From assembly GCA_938042245.1 (NCBI GenBank), contig CALIRO010000008.1, positions 1 through 61,084 on the forward strand: a stretch of 61,084 nucleotides of DNA, written 5' to 3'. Position numbers and translations under genes: made by a program. Numbering within the stretch: the stretch's first letter is position 1; each line of letters opens with the position of its first letter. Shown piece after piece: positions 27,054 through 36,314 of the stretch. The notes below the pieces were generated by a model that had not been told where the DNA came from, searched no databases, and saw nothing but the letters and a program-made list of their open reading frames with translations. Source of the DNA: an uncultured Thermoguttaceae bacterium. GTDB taxonomy: Bacteria > Planctomycetota > Planctomycetia > Pirellulales > Thermoguttaceae.

Positions 27054-29360
27054 ATGGGTCGGCCCCACTCCCCAAAAAAAGCCTCCGCCGACTCGCCCAG
27101 CTTGTTCGACCTTCTCCCGCCTTGGGAGGAGGATGATCGGGCGGAGGCCTTGGTGGCCAAAGTGGTTTTCCCGGATGGGCCCCCGGGCGATTTCGACTAT
27201 CTGGTTCCCCCGGAGTTGGCTGGTCGGCTCCGGGCGGGCCAACGCGTTCGGGTCCCGTTGGGTAAAGGCAATCGGCTGGTAGTGGGCTATTGTGTGGAGG
27301 TGGTCAGTAGGCCAGTAGGCCAACGGATTTTGAAACCCATTCGGCATCTAGTGGATGATCGGCCGTTGCTTTCGCCAGCGATGCTTCGGTTAACCCGATG
27401 GATGGCCGACTATTACCTGTGCGATTGGGCCACTGTGTTGGAAACGGTTTTACCGGCCGGAGTCCGACATCGGGCTGGTCTGCGACTGACCACTTTTTGG
27501 GAGCCGAACCCAGACGCACTGGCCAAACTGGATCTAACCACTCTGCCGCCTAAACAGCGATTAGTCTTGCAGATCCTTCGGGATGCCAAAGAGCCGTTGA
27601 CAGCTACGCAGATCCAACGGTTGGCCAAATGTTCGGCCGGTCCGATCACTGGTTTGCAGCGCAAGGGCCTCTTGAAAGGCCGAGCGGTGCGGATCCGTCG
27701 GCAGGATATTATCGAACCTGCCGAACCCCGAGAACCCAATCTGCCCCTGAATCCCGATCAACAAAAAGCCTTAGATACTATTTTACAGGTGCTTCATAGC
27801 GGCCAGCACCGAACGATCTTACTGTACGGAGTAACCGGCAGCGGCAAAACCGAGGTGTATATCCAGGCCATCCAGGAGGTGCTCCGCTTCGGCAGACAGG
27901 CGATTGTGCTCGTGCCGGAAATTAGTCTTACGCCCCAGACCTTACAGCGATTCCGTGCCCGGTTCGATTCGGTGGCTGTGCTGCATAGCCATCTGACCGA
28001 TGCGGAACGGCACTGGCAATGGGAACGGATTGCCTCGGGGCGGGTGCAGGTGGTGATTGGCGCCCGAAGCGCTGTTTTTGCTCCTGTGCCGCATTTGGGC
28101 ATGATTATTTTAGATGAAGAGCATGAACCTTCGTTTAAACAGCAGCAAGCACCTCGGTATCATGCGCGGGAAGTGGCATTGCAGCGGGCGGCTGCCGAAG
28201 GAGTGCCCCTGGTCCTTGGATCGGCGACACCCAGTTTAGAAAGTTGGCACGAGGCTCAAGAAGGAAGATATATTTTTGTTCAACTTCCTCGCCGAATCCA
28301 CGATCGCCCCCTGCCGCCGGTAAACACCGTGGATCTTCGGATCGAAAACAGCGGCAAAAAACTGGTCGCCCTCAGCCGACCCTTGTATGCGGCCATGCGG
28401 GAAAGCCTCCAAGAAGGCGGCCAGATCATCCTGCTGTTGAATCGCCGAGGATTTTCCACGCATATTCAATGCCCGGCGTGCGGTTATGTGCTCAAATGTC
28501 CCCAATGCGATATTGCCCTCACCCATCACCGGACGCAGCAAATTGCCCTGTGCCATTATTGTGATTATCATGAACCAGCCCCCTCAGCCTGCCCCCACTG
28601 CCAATTTCTAGGGATCCTCTACCGGGGGTTGGGCACTCAGCGTTTGGAGGTGGAGGTGCGGAGCCGGTTTGCCGGCGTCTGCTGTCTGCGCATGGATACC
28701 GATTCCATGCAAGCCCGGGGCGCCTACGACCGGGCCTTGGAGGCCTTTCGCACCGGCAAGGTCCAAATCCTCTTGGGCACCCAGATGATTGCCAAAGGCT
28801 TGGACTTTCCGGAAGTAACGTTGGTCGGCGTCATCAATGCCGACACCGCGTTGCATCTACCAGATTTTCGGGCTTCGGAACGCACCTTCCAATTGGTAAC
28901 TCAGGTGGCCGGCCGAACCGGCCGAGGTCCCAAAGGCGGCCGGGTCCTGGTCCAAACGTTCCATCCAGAACATCCGGTCATCCAGGCGGCCATCCGGCAC
29001 GATTATCCCCGGTTTGCTCAGATAGAACTGGCCAACCGAAAGGCCTTTGGATACCCGCCGTTTACGCGGATGATTCGGTTAGTGGTTCGGGGGCCGCATC
29101 CGACGCCGACTGCCGAGTTTGCCAAGCTGTTGGCCGAGCGGATCCGGCAGCAACTGAGCGGTCGACAGCCGCCTGCCCGATTGCTAGGTCCCGCACCAGC
29201 CCCGTTTGCCAAACTGCGTGGCTTGTACCGGTATCACATGTTGCTGCAATCTCCCGATGGGGAACAACTGCGTCAGGCGGTCCGGCAAGCTACAACCGAT
29301 CTCCCATCCCTTGAAAATATCCAATGGATGGCCGACGTGGATCCGGTGGAAATGCTGTAG
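27054..29360 (+). CDS. priA: Primosomal replication-restart helicase PriA
   Basis: The 768-residue protein has all PriA parts: an N-terminal 3'-DNA-binding domain (FDYLVPPELAGRLRAGQRVR), a winged-helix region, Walker A GVTGSGKTEVY, and DEEH in MIILDEEHEPSFKQ. The zinc-binding insertion has paired cysteines (CPACGYVLKCPQCD, CHYCDY, CPHC). Motifs V-VI include GTQMIAKGLDFPEV and QVAGRTGR. It reloads the replisome at stalled forks. AAGGAGGAG precedes the ATG. Confidence 0.97.
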   Translation: MGRPHSPKKASADSPSLFDLLPPWEEDDRAEALVAKVVFPDGPPGDFDYLVPPELAGRLRAGQRVRVPLGKGNRLVVGYCVEVVSRPVGQRILKPIRHLVDDRPLLSPAMLRLTRWMADYYLCDWATVLETVLPAGVRHRAGLRLTTFWEPNPDALAKLDLTTLPPKQRLVLQILRDAKEPLTATQIQRLAKCSAGPITGLQRKGLLKGRAVRIRRQDIIEPAEPREPNLPLNPDQQKALDTILQVLHSGQHRTILLYGVTGSGKTEVYIQAIQEVLRFGRQAIVLVPEISLTPQTLQRFRARFDSVAVLHSHLTDAERHWQWERIASGRVQVVIGARSAVFAPVPHLGMIILDEEHEPSFKQQQAPRYHAREVALQRAAAEGVPLVLGSATPSLESWHEAQEGRYIFVQLPRRIHDRPLPPVNTVDLRIENSGKKLVALSRPLYAAMRESLQEGGQIILLLNRRGFSTHIQCPACGYVLKCPQCDIALTHHRTQQIALCHYCDYHEPAPSACPHCQFLGILYRGLGTQRLEVEVRSRFAGVCCLRMDTDSMQARGAYDRALEAFRTGKVQILLGTQMIAKGLDFPEVTLVGVINADTALHLPDFRASERTFQLVTQVAGRTGRGPKGGRVLVQTFHPEHPVIQAAIRHDYPRFAQIELANRKAFGYPPFTRMIRLVVRGPHPTPTAEFAKLLAERIRQQLSGRQPPARLLGPAPAPFAKLRGLYRYHMLLQSPDGEQLRQAVRQATTDLPSLENIQWMADVDPVEML

Positions 29361-29563
29361 GAGATAGTTCCTCCGGATAGGCCAGTTCTGTTTGGTCTGG
29401 TTGGCTGAAGAGGGAAGCAGAACCCAGGGGCAAGAAATGGGGGGAGACCTGGCAATGTGAATATTTGTGCATCCTGTCTGCGGACAAACTCAAAAGAATC
29501 ACCTGGCAAGGCGAGTCGATAGGAGAAGCCAAATCGGCGGCGATTCCCGACTGCAGAACGGGG

Positions 29564-31216
29564 TTATGGAAGGTTTTCCTGGGGGTTCGCCCCCAGCATA
29601 GCTTGGAGCAATCCTTGGGCTTTGTGCCAGGTTTCTTGGTATTCCAGCTGAGGATCGGAAAGCACGGTGATGCCGCCGCCGACGTGCAGTTGCCACCAGC
29701 CCCTGCCCGCCGTAATCGTTCGGATCAAAAGATTCATGTCCATGCTCCCTTCAAAGCCCAGGTACCCTAAGGACCCACAATACGCCCCTCGGGCGGTCGG
29801 TTCCAGTTCGGCAATGATTTCCATCGCCCGCAGCTTCGGCGCTCCGGTAACCGAACCACCGGGAAAACAAGCCCGCACTAGATCCACCGGAGAGCAATCC
29901 GGCCGAAGCTGGCCCCGAACCGCAGAAACCAAATGAAACACCCGGGCATACATCTCCAGACCGCAAAGCTGACGCACTCGAATACTCTCTGGCAGGCAGA
30001 CTCGGGACAAATCATTCCGCAACAGATCGACAATCATAATGTTTTCCGCACGGTCTTTCTGGCTACTCAATAGCTCTTCGATGGCCGCCCGGTCGTGGGC
30101 GGGATTGCCGGTGCGGGGGCGAGTCCCTTTGATGGGCCGGGTCTCCACTTGCCCAGCTCGCAGACACAAAAATCGTTCCGGCGAACCGCTAACGATCTGA
30201 AATGGCCCAAGATCAAAATACCCAGCAAACGGGGCCGGATGCCAACTCCGCAGCCGCAGATACAACTGCCAAGACGGCTCCTGAGCCGGTAGTAGCAAGC
30301 GCTGGGCCAGATTGACCTGAAACACATCGCCCGCCCGGATATACTCAATGACCCGTCGTACCGCCTCCTGAAACCCGGATGGAGTAAAATTGCTGACGAC
30401 CGGCTCCAAACCTTCCACCGGATAGCAAGGGGCCAACTGCTCCTGAACAATTAACTGCTCGGTGGCCCCAACCTCAGAAGCCTCCCTCGGGCGCTTTGGA
30501 GGAAGCGTTCCCGGTTGTGAAACGCCCAGGGCCGAAACAAAAGGCGCCGACAAAGCGAATCGGTTCCCCGAAGACAGTGGGCTAGGAGGATCGGTTTGCC
30601 CCAACCTGACAACCTCGCAGGGTTCTAAGGCTCCTGTCAAAAGAGCCTTCCACTGCTGGAGGCGTGTGCGAGCGCGGCCAAGACGGCGATTTACCTCCCG
30701 TTCCGGAAATCCCTGGGAAATGAGCCAGGCCCGACCTTCCCGATGGTCAAAGGCTATCACTACATCATACAAGCCCACCGCCAAGAGCGGGAACCGAAAT
30801 TCCTCCCAGCGACTTTTAGGCACCTTTTCCCATTGGTGAACTAACTCGTAGCTAAACAGTCCCCCTGCTCCGCCCTGGAACGGCGGCAGACCAGGCACCG
30901 GTTCGGTCCGAAACGCCTCCCATCGAGCCGCCAATTCCGCCAAACCGTCCGGTCCCTCTTCGAACACTTCTAGATAATCAAACGGATCGGCCGCCACAAA
31001 TGAATATCGCCCCAAATGAGGATGCGCCATCGCACTGTCCAAAAAGATACAATGCGGCAGGGCCGCCAACCGCCTAAACACCTCTACCGGGGTCCAGTCC
31101 GGCGGAAGCTCTTCGACCAAGGGAACTTCAGACCACATAAGAAGGGATATTTTCTTAGGGGAAAAAGGAGCCGACAGATTGACCCGCGCAGGCGCAACCT
31201 GCACCCCGGCCTGCAT
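29564..31216 (-). CDS. pabB: Aminodeoxychorismate synthase component I (PabB)
   Basis: It belongs to the chorismate-binding TrpE/PabB family: PIKGTRPRTGNPAHDRAAIE, ENIMIVDLLRNDLSRV and the C-terminal GGSVTGAPKLRAMEII. The SVTGAPK form is typical of PabB rather than TrpE. Together with a glutaminase subunit it makes 4-amino-4-deoxychorismate for folate. An insertion of about 60 residues between the N-terminal domain and the chorismate core looks low in complexity. ATG 31138 (MWSEVPLVEELP) is an alternative start; neither site has a strong ribosome binding sequence. It lies 54 bp downstream of the SDR gene on the same strand. pabA is not seen. Confidence 0.88.
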   Translation of the reverse strand: MQAGVQVAPARVNLSAPFSPKKISLLMWSEVPLVEELPPDWTPVEVFRRLAALPHCIFLDSAMAHPHLGRYSFVAADPFDYLEVFEEGPDGLAELAARWEAFRTEPVPGLPPFQGGAGGLFSYELVHQWEKVPKSRWEEFRFPLLAVGLYDVVIAFDHREGRAWLISQGFPEREVNRRLGRARTRLQQWKALLTGALEPCEVVRLGQTDPPSPLSSGNRFALSAPFVSALGVSQPGTLPPKRPREASEVGATEQLIVQEQLAPCYPVEGLEPVVSNFTPSGFQEAVRRVIEYIRAGDVFQVNLAQRLLLPAQEPSWQLYLRLRSWHPAPFAGYFDLGPFQIVSGSPERFLCLRAGQVETRPIKGTRPRTGNPAHDRAAIEELLSSQKDRAENIMIVDLLRNDLSRVCLPESIRVRQLCGLEMYARVFHLVSAVRGQLRPDCSPVDLVRACFPGGSVTGAPKLRAMEIIAELEPTARGAYCGSLGYLGFEGSMDMNLLIRTITAGRGWWQLHVGGGITVLSDPQLEYQETWHKAQGLLQAMLGANPQENLP

Positions 31217-31270
31217 CAGATGTCTCTAGAGTGTTTTCTTTCCAAGGCGAGTGCTCGGCCGGAAATACCT

Positions 31271-32035
31271 TTAGCGGGTGCCGCCATTGATTTCAATGAT
31301 TTGTCCGGTCAGAAAACTCGCCTCTGGACTGACCAGGAATCGGACCAGGCGGGCTACATCCTGGGGGGTACCCCATCGGCCCAACAGAGATTCCTGGATG
31401 GCTCGCTGATGCCAGATCTCCGAAGCCTGTTCCGCCCACCGAGTGCGAATCCAACCGGGAGCAATACACAAGACCCGAACCTGAGGGGCCAGGGCTCGTG
31501 CCAAACTTCGACTGAAGGCCATCACCGCCCCCTTGGCCGCTGCAAACAACTGGCCTCCGTCGGTCTCTATGCCACGATCCACCCCGCCCCAGCCCACGTT
31601 GATAATCACTCCCTGGCCTGCCCGTTTCATCCGGTGGCCGACCTGTCGGCTCAGCCGAATCGTGCCTACCACATCCACCCGCCACAGCGCTTCCAACCGC
31701 TGCTCGAAAGGCCAACCGACCGCTTCGCCCGTGAGCACATCGGCCCCCGCATTATTGATCCAAATGTCCACCCTTTGCCGCCACTGCCATGCCTCAGCAA
31801 CCAGCCGATCTTGCTGGACCGGGTCCGCCAAGTCGGCCAAAATCACCAAGACATCTCGGCCTTTTTGCCGAATGGTTTCCGCCCCTACCCGGGCCTCCTC
31901 CGGATGATGCCAGCCATGCACTACCACATCCGCCCCCGCCTCAGCCAGTTCCAAAGCAATCGCCTGCCCAATGCCCCGGGAAGAACCGGTAATGACCGCT
32001 GTTTTTCCCCCCAGTGGCCCCATCTGAGCCGACAT
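31271..32035 (-). CDS. Short-chain dehydrogenase/reductase fold protein with altered active site
   Basis: The 254-residue protein is SDR-like throughout: cofactor motif TGSSRGIG, NNAG, and a C-terminal APGWIRTRWAEQ and LTGQIIEINGG. The catalytic YxxxK is replaced by FAAAK (F164, K168). The serine-containing strand of FabG-type enzymes reads NVGWGG, with no serine. Reductase activity by the standard mechanism is therefore doubtful; it may use another residue or bind cofactor for another purpose. GGAAGGAGG precedes ATG 32035. It lies just upstream of pabB. Confidence 0.85.
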   Translation of the reverse strand: MSAQMGPLGGKTAVITGSSRGIGQAIALELAEAGADVVVHGWHHPEEARVGAETIRQKGRDVLVILADLADPVQQDRLVAEAWQWRQRVDIWINNAGADVLTGEAVGWPFEQRLEALWRVDVVGTIRLSRQVGHRMKRAGQGVIINVGWGGVDRGIETDGGQLFAAAKGAVMAFSRSLARALAPQVRVLCIAPGWIRTRWAEQASEIWHQRAIQESLLGRWGTPQDVARLVRFLVSPEASFLTGQIIEINGGTR

Positions 32036-32399
32036 AATGCCTCCTTCCGTGAAAAAAGACCTTCAAATTGTCGGAGCCCCCTTTACCCGGCTCTCTTATC
32101 CACCCTTGGAACATCCGCTCTTCCATTGTTTTACCTGAATTTCTCCCAGGCACAATCTCCCACCAGCCCGACCAGCCCGATTTCGAATCCATAGAAACTT
32201 TTTCGTCCTGGGCCTTCTGAAGAGTTTTCCCTTCGTGGCCCAGGGCAAGGACTTGTTTTGTTCCCGAAGGGAAACTATGCTATTTTGGGTTTCCTATCTT
32301 GCCCAGGCTGGAGTTTCCCGCCCACAACAAGGTAGGAAACTTACCCGCCGTTTTCCCTTCTGCCATGTTTTTTTCCAACCGTTCTGAAGGAGACAGGGT
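32036..32399. promoter_or_regulatory. Divergent spacer between the SDR gene and the DUF1080 gene
   Basis: The 364 bp must contain promoters in both directions. No gene or clear repeat was seen. GAAGGAG at about 32388 serves the plus-strand gene. Confidence 0.35.
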
Positions 32400-33092
32400 A
32401 TGAGCAGGGTTTGGCTGATGACGCACTTGGTGGTGGTGTTGGGGTTGGCCGGTTGGGCTTGGGCCGAGGAGTTCCCCCTAAAAGAGCATCCCGATTCCAA
32501 AGATTGGCCGGACCTTTTCGGCCCGGACCTGGCGGAGGCCGATTTTCCTACCGGGGTATGGTACTTTGACAACGGAGTGCTGACGGCCAAGGAAGACCGT
32601 TGCATCTGGACCAAAAAACAATACGAAAACTTCATCCTCGACCTGGAATTCAAAAACGCTCCGGGTAGTAACAGCGGGGTGTTTGTCTATTGCATGGATC
32701 GGAGCAAATATATTTCCGATTCCGTAGAAATCCAAATCTGCGACGATTACGCCCCCAAATGGGCCAAGACGCCCCGTAGCTGGCACACCGGTGCCATTTT
32801 CGGGCATCAGCCCGCCTCAGAACAAGTCGTCAAAAAGGCAGGCGAGTGGAACCGCATGACCATCGTCTGCAAAGGACCGATGATCTATGTGATGCTCAAT
32901 GGGAAACCCGTCAATACGTTCGATATGCGAAAATACACCTCAGCAGAAAAGAATCCTGACGGCACCGATATTCCCCCCTGGCTGAGCAAACCAAAGGCCC
33001 AGCTCCCCACCAAGGGCCATATCGGCCTTCAAGGGAAACACGGGGATGCCCCGATCTATTTCCGGAACCTAAAAATTAAGCCGTTGGACTAG
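32400..33092 (+). CDS. Exported DUF1080 / 3-keto-disaccharide hydrolase-like protein
   Basis: A signal peptide (HLVVVLGLAGWAWA) leads into a single concanavalin-like DUF1080 domain (PF06439). Family signatures are NGVLTAKEDRCIWTKKQYEN, LEFKNAPGSNSGVFVYC, GEWNRMTIVCKG and GHIGLQGKHGDAPIYFRNLK. The 230-residue length is normal. Members are very abundant in planctomycetes, act outside the cytoplasm, and some hydrolyse 3-keto-glycosides. The substrate here is unknown. GAAGGAG precedes ATG 32400. Confidence 0.92.
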   Translation: MSRVWLMTHLVVVLGLAGWAWAEEFPLKEHPDSKDWPDLFGPDLAEADFPTGVWYFDNGVLTAKEDRCIWTKKQYENFILDLEFKNAPGSNSGVFVYCMDRSKYISDSVEIQICDDYAPKWAKTPRSWHTGAIFGHQPASEQVVKKAGEWNRMTIVCKGPMIYVMLNGKPVNTFDMRKYTSAEKNPDGTDIPPWLSKPKAQLPTKGHIGLQGKHGDAPIYFRNLKIKPLD

Positions 33093-33146
33093 GATTGCCT
33101 GGCTTAGGATTCCCATAAAAAGGGTACAAGCAGGAGTGGCACCTCG

Positions 33147-33247
33147 TTATCTATATTTCGTATATTTCTCAACTTTGCGACCAGGTCGGGGATAAGGATA
33201 ATCTGCCAACCCGTGATTTTTTATCTATATTACGTATATTTCTCAAC
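33147..33247 (+). repeat. AT-rich 27-bp direct repeats
   Basis: Two copies of TTATCTATATTNCGTATATT followed by TCTCAAC lie at 33147-33173 and 33221-33247, differing at one base and 74 bp apart. They stand out as AT-rich in a GC-rich context, in the spacer downstream of the DUF1080 gene. The core contains the near-palindrome ATATTNCGTATAT. A regulator binding site pair or a relic of a small element are both possible. Confidence 0.75.
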
Positions 33248-33709
33248 CTATATAAACTATCTATTTTATGAGCGTTCAAAAGAAAAATCTGCTGACCTCC
33301 CCTTTCGCAAAAGGGAGGGCGTTTTTCTCTTGAGCAATCGCTCCAAAAAAACCTTCCTGAATTGCCCGGCTATGGGGGCAGTTCTTTTCCCCAGGAAAAA
33401 TACCACCTCAAAAAAGCTCTTTTTGGGAGAGGCAGGTTTGGGTACAATCCCGGCCCTTTGTGTGTGGCGTAGGAAAAATTGCTCTTCGGCCCACCCCCTT
33501 GAATAGGCATGGTCCCAACGACCTTTTCCGACCGTCCCTTCTCCCAGGCCCGGGTACCAGGCCACCATTTCATCTGTGGACCATCGGTAGCCTGCTATGA
33601 TGGGACAAAACCAAGCAACCCGGGAGGTTTTGGCCTCTGCTTCGCGGGAACCTTCCGGCTTTTGGGCACACCACCTGCAAAAACAAGGATTCGGGGAGAT
33701 TTTCGGGCA
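33248..33709. other. Spacer before the TTG-start lipoprotein gene
   Basis: Open frames cross this stretch, including the upstream extension of the next gene, but none is convincingly coding. No poly-T terminator is visible. Confidence 0.35.
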
Positions 33710-34633
33710 TTGGGGGGGCTACTACCCAGGGAAAAACCCCTCCTTTTTCTAAGGGGGCCTTGGCTATTACTTCTGGTAGGAATTTCCGTTTTGGTAGGAT
33801 GTGGAACCACCCGTTGGACGGATACCAGCCGAACCGCTACCGAACAACTCCTCCTTTCTGATGCCATTGACCGAGCGGTTAGTCAGGTCGATTTTCGGGC
33901 CTTGGCTGGCCGAACCGTTTACCTGGATGCCCAGCCTGTCCAAGGCCTGATCGATGCCCCCTATCTGGTGAGTACAGTCCGGCAGCAGTTGCTGGCTAGC
34001 GGTTGCATCCTCAAAGAAAAACGTGAAGATGCCGACTATATCGTCGAACTCCGGGCCGGCACCCTTGGTACTGATCGCCATGACATCCTTTTCGGGGTCC
34101 CTGCCACTCAAATCCCGTCGGTATTCCCCTTAAATGGCGTTCCCACCAACATTCCGGAAATCCCCTTTATCAAACGAACCCACCAGCGGGGCGTGGCCAA
34201 AATCGCCGTGTTCGCCTATAACCGCACAACCGGTCGGCCCGCTTGGCAATCGGGAGTGGTCTCGGCCGAAAGCAAAGCCAAAAATACTTGGGTCTTCGGC
34301 GCTGGACCATTCCAACGGGGGACTATCTACGAAGGCACTCGGTTTGCCGGCAGCAAACTGGATGTGCCTTTGATTTATCCTGGCTCCCAGGATCACACAG
34401 AACGTCTTTCCGTGGCCGACGAGGCCTTCTTTGTAGAACCCGGCGAAGAATTCGCCCAAAAGAACCCACCCAAGCCTGCTTCGGGGGGACAGGACTCGGC
34501 CTCCGGTGGCCAGAAGCTGCAGATTGGTCTCCCCGCTGCTCCGGCTCCCCTATCAGCAGCTCCTGCTGAGTCCCCTTCGGAACCTCAAACCGCTCGTCCT
34601 CCGAGGCTTCCCTCCGGGCCCATCTCCAACTAG
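33710..34633 (+). CDS. Planctomycete lipoprotein, probable TTG start
   Basis: The protein has a signal segment (WLLLLVGISVLVGC) with a perfect lipobox LVGC. The mature part begins GTTRWTDTSRTATEQLLLSD and contains two alpha/beta-looking regions (RTVYLDAQPVQGL, VAKIAVFAYNRTTG), then a Pro/Ala/Ser-rich tail. I do not recognise a functional domain; the N-terminal mature motif resembles planctomycete lipoproteins of unknown function. The frame is open to 33509 with a GTG there, but the extra 67 codons are not protein-like. TTG 33710, with GGGGAG about 11 bases upstream, puts the signal peptide at the N-terminus. Confidence 0.65.
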   Translation: MGGLLPREKPLLFLRGPWLLLLVGISVLVGCGTTRWTDTSRTATEQLLLSDAIDRAVSQVDFRALAGRTVYLDAQPVQGLIDAPYLVSTVRQQLLASGCILKEKREDADYIVELRAGTLGTDRHDILFGVPATQIPSVFPLNGVPTNIPEIPFIKRTHQRGVAKIAVFAYNRTTGRPAWQSGVVSAESKAKNTWVFGAGPFQRGTIYEGTRFAGSKLDVPLIYPGSQDHTERLSVADEAFFVEPGEEFAQKNPPKPASGGQDSASGGQKLQIGLPAAPAPLSAAPAESPSEPQTARPPRLPSGPISN

Positions 34634-34722
34634 CAGTCTCCCTGCCCAATCGCATTGGATGGTCCCACACGGTTTCCCCAGAGGCTTAGTAGGAGCAGAC
34701 CGCACCCTCTTTGCTCTAAGAG

Positions 34723-35907
34723 CTACGAATCTATGGGGCGGTATGCGGGGCGCAATCGGCGGCGGTGGGTCCGTTCCCACAGAGGTTCGGACAAAGCTAC
34801 CGCTGCCGGCACAAACAGCATCAGCGGCAGCCATGCCGCCAACGAAGGGGAAACCAGATAGATGGACCCTAAATACTGACAAGCAAAGACCACTCCCATG
34901 AACCCGGCCACCAGCACCAAGCACGTCCCCAGGGCCAAAAACACGTTCCGCATCTCCCGCCGAAGCACTAGCGGCAGACCCAAAAACAGTAGCGTTAGGT
35001 CTAACAGTGGCTGGAGCAGTCGGCTATGGATAGCCACCCGGACATCGGCCCCAAACTCTAGTCCCTTGCTGCGCAGGCCATGAATCAGCTCGGCGGTGGA
35101 GGCATATTGCCGCCAGGCCAACCCACCAGCCAATTGCTCAAACGCCAAATCGCTCACCACAAAACACTGGCCCGGCCCAAGCCAATCCGGAGCGTCCCGC
35201 GGGGTAATCACCACAGGCTGGCCGTCTTTAAAAAGGGAGGGCAGTTTGTCCAAACCCGTCGGCTGTCGAACCCCTTCCAGAAGATAGCCTGCCGGATGAT
35301 CCTGGTTGGCCGGTTGGTAAAAGGCATTCTCCGCCGCTAACGTAGGACCATATTGGTCCAACCCAGGCGGCAACAAAACATCCGGCTTTTCGATCCGCTG
35401 CTGATTGTTGTAGGCGGCTGAGCCCCGAAATAGAATTCGGGTCGTGGTATCATAACAGGGGGCCATCACCTGGGGCCGGTCTCCCAAAAGGTCCGTCGTT
35501 TTTCGGGCCAACTGCTGCCGGTACCGCGGAATAAGCGTTTCTCGGTTCACTGCCGCTAGCAGAGTAACCAGGACCGAAGCGGCCACCACCGGAGCGGCTA
35601 TCCGGAGCTTGGAAATGCCGGCCGCCATGAGGGCGGTCATCTCGTTATGCCGCTCCAGCCAGGCCAGCGTGGCCATCGCCGAAATCAACGCCAGCAGCCC
35701 ACTGGTCCGATCAAAAAACCCAATCGCCTGGTAACCGTAAAACTCACCGATCAGCCCCCACAAATTGCCAGTTTTCTCCCCCGCCTGCAAAAACTCCTCC
35801 AGGTTGGTAAATAGATCAAATACCACATACAGCCCCCACAAACTCAGAAAACAGATCACAAACGTCTGCACAAACTGGCGCAAGAGATATCGGTCGATAA
35901 TGCTCAT
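34723..35907 (-). CDS. LptF/LptG-family permease
   Basis: The 394-residue protein begins MSIIDRYLLRQFVQTFVICF, the typical LptF/G start, and has membrane helices at the N-terminus (three) and C-terminus (three) around a periplasmic beta-jellyroll region. LERHNEMTALMAAGIS matches the conserved coupling segment after helix 2. In Gram-negative bacteria two such permeases with LptB export lipopolysaccharide from the inner membrane. Only one permease gene is here, so F or G cannot be assigned. It converges with the TTG-start lipoprotein gene. Confidence 0.9.
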   Translation of the reverse strand: MSIIDRYLLRQFVQTFVICFLSLWGLYVVFDLFTNLEEFLQAGEKTGNLWGLIGEFYGYQAIGFFDRTSGLLALISAMATLAWLERHNEMTALMAAGISKLRIAAPVVAASVLVTLLAAVNRETLIPRYRQQLARKTTDLLGDRPQVMAPCYDTTTRILFRGSAAYNNQQRIEKPDVLLPPGLDQYGPTLAAENAFYQPANQDHPAGYLLEGVRQPTGLDKLPSLFKDGQPVVITPRDAPDWLGPGQCFVVSDLAFEQLAGGLAWRQYASTAELIHGLRSKGLEFGADVRVAIHSRLLQPLLDLTLLFLGLPLVLRREMRNVFLALGTCLVLVAGFMGVVFACQYLGSIYLVSPSLAAWLPLMLFVPAAVALSEPLWERTHRRRLRPAYRPIDS

Positions 35908-36314
35908 CCGTGTGTACCTAAGAAACCAGCAGTCCAGTATGTTTGCGGCTGGGGCGTATCCAACAAACCTATTTTCAGCCCTATTTTCAGCGGGAGGTGT
36001 TCGGAGAAGCCTTCCAGGTTAGATCCTCGCTGCCCAGGCACAGCGGGCCCATCTATGAAAAGCATACGGAAAATGGAAAAGGGAGGTCAATGCCCATATT
36101 TTTTATTCAGACGTCCTAAATTGTCCATTCAAACAATTTTATCCAATTTATCCAACTAGCTCCTCTGGCCGGTCCGGTGCGATGGCCGATGCCCGGCCTC
36201 ACCGACAAACATTCTTTGGTCTAGGGCAAGCCGGTGGATCGGGCCATGTCCTGCCCACCTACCCCCTATTTCCGGGGGCCATAGGGGCAGAAAGTGGGTC
36301 TGTCCGTCAATATC
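35908..36314. terminator. Spacer with a possible stem-loop terminator downstream of the BMC gene
   Basis: At 36254-36298, CCCAC and CCCCTAT pair with ATAGGGG and GTGGG. The hairpin lies just after the minus-strand BMC gene but has no T-run. The rest (AT-rich around 36095-36160) shows no gene and should include the lptF-like promoter. Confidence 0.35.

Noticed and set aside
31016..32194. 392-codon plus-strand frame opposite pabB and the SDR gene
   Set aside because: It spans two supported minus-strand genes and lacks any motif.
36254..36298. Classical intrinsic terminator after the BMC gene
   Set aside because: The stem is good but no T-run follows on the transcribed strand, so only a tentative mention was made.
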